DNA of 5,591 nucleotides from Gammaproteobacteria bacterium. GTDB lineage: Bacteria; Pseudomonadota; Gammaproteobacteria; GRL18. Below are positions 5,147-5,591 of the stretch, piece after piece. The stretch spans positions 1 to 5,591 of the forward strand of contig JAGLFC010000094.1 of the NCBI GenBank assembly GCA_023144715.1. Reading direction: 5' to 3'. The notes beneath the pieces were generated by a model that saw only the letters and a list, made by a program, of their open reading frames with translations, was not told the origin of the DNA and made no database searches. The position numbers and the translations under genes were made by a program. Numbering within the stretch: position 1 is the stretch's first letter; each line of letters starts with the position of its first letter.

Positions 5147-5591
5147 ATGTCAGAATCATTGGTCAATCTTTTAGTTGATACAGAAACAGCCGAACAATTA
5201 AAGCAAGCATCAGAAAAATTTAAGTCTATTACATTAACAAAGCGTCAATTATGTGACTTAGAAATGCTGATTAATGGAGCGATGTCTCCCTTAACAGGCT
5301 ATATGGATCAAAAAACCTATCGTTCAGTGATAGAAACAAATCGTTTACCCGATCAACAATTATGGCCGATGCCCATTATTTTGGATATTGATGCTCAAAC
5401 AGCCTCAGATATAAAAATTGGTGATAAAATTGCCTTACGTGATACGGAAGGTTTTATGCCTGCGGTACTCACTGTATCAGACTGTTGGCAAGCGGATAAG
5501 CAAATAGAGGCAGATTCTATTTTTGGTACTTGTTCAGAGTTACATCCGGGTGTGGATTATTTAATGAATCACTGTCAATCACATTATATCG
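5147..5591 (+). CDS. sat: Sulfate adenylyltransferase (ATP sulfurylase), N-terminal part, probably the APS-kinase-fused type
   Basis: This open frame of 148 codons plus one base is cut by the right edge. It encodes the PUA-like N-terminal domain of ATP sulfurylase, which makes adenosine phosphosulfate from sulfate and ATP, or runs in reverse in sulfur oxidisers. Visible landmarks are LTKRQLCDLEMLINGAMSPL at about 30-49 followed by TGYM, LWPMPIILDI at 72-81, GDKIALRD at 92-99, a conserved AVLTV segment at 106-110 and FGT..ELHPGV at 125-135. The QLCDLE.L.NG.MSPL and LWPMPI wording resembles bacterial enzymes with a C-terminal APS kinase domain (about 570 residues) more than the stand-alone dissimilatory Sat. 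The catalytic HxxH region and any kinase domain lie outside the window, so the fusion is inferred. The start is supported by GAGG six bases upstream. Confidence 0.88.
   Translation, partial: MSESLVNLLVDTETAEQLKQASEKFKSITLTKRQLCDLEMLINGAMSPLTGYMDQKTYRSVIETNRLPDQQLWPMPIILDIDAQTASDIKIGDKIALRDTEGFMPAVLTVSDCWQADKQIEADSIFGTCSELHPGVDYLMNHCQSHYI

Overview
This AT-rich window (clearly below 50 % GC by eye) looks like a chromosomal piece of a gammaproteobacterium. The best clue is the start of an ATP sulfurylase of the type usually fused to APS kinase, which I associate with Chromatiales/Thiotrichales-like sulfur bacteria. Genus-level placement is inference and weak. The window is densely coded: six genes read on the minus strand and one, cut by the right edge, on the plus strand. 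There are no RNA genes, insertion sequences, CRISPR arrays or phage genes that I can support.

Layout from the right. At 5147-5591 (+) is the N-terminal part of a sulfate adenylyltransferase. A 104-nt divergent intergenic region separates it from a class I polyphosphate kinase 2 gene (4164-5042, -). That region holds a good sigma70-like promoter for sat, two clear Shine-Dalgarno sites and an 8-bp inverted repeat that brackets the sat promoter spacer. Downstream of ppk2 is a perfect 11-bp stem that resembles a terminator. Its distal arm also supplies a -35-like hexamer for the next transcription unit.

The core of the window is a compact minus-strand operon, 4041 down to 753: a secreted M23 (LytM-type) peptidoglycan peptidase with a TTG start, a periplasmic metal-binding protein (ZnuA-like), an ABC ATPase (ZnuC-like) and an ABC-3 family membrane permease (ZnuB-like). 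The first three genes are joined by TAATG overlaps (stop and start share one base), and the permease follows after 27 nt. Together they form a complete high-affinity Zn/Mn-type importer coupled to a metal-dependent cell-wall hydrolase. This recalls E. coli, where the M23 endopeptidase gene mepM lies beside znuA, and the Zur-controlled M23 enzyme ShyB of Vibrio cholerae.

At the left edge (702 down to 1) is the N-terminal part of a membrane-anchored CHASE-domain sensor. Its output domain lies outside the window. It follows the permease by 50 nt and could be read through from the operon or use its own promoter.

The points worth a second look are the metal-centre substitutions in the operon (Ala in place of the first His ligand in the binding protein; H-x-D rather than H-x-H in the peptidase), the TTG start and overlapping starts, and the control elements packed into the two intergenic gaps. 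I see no clearly undescribed system here.
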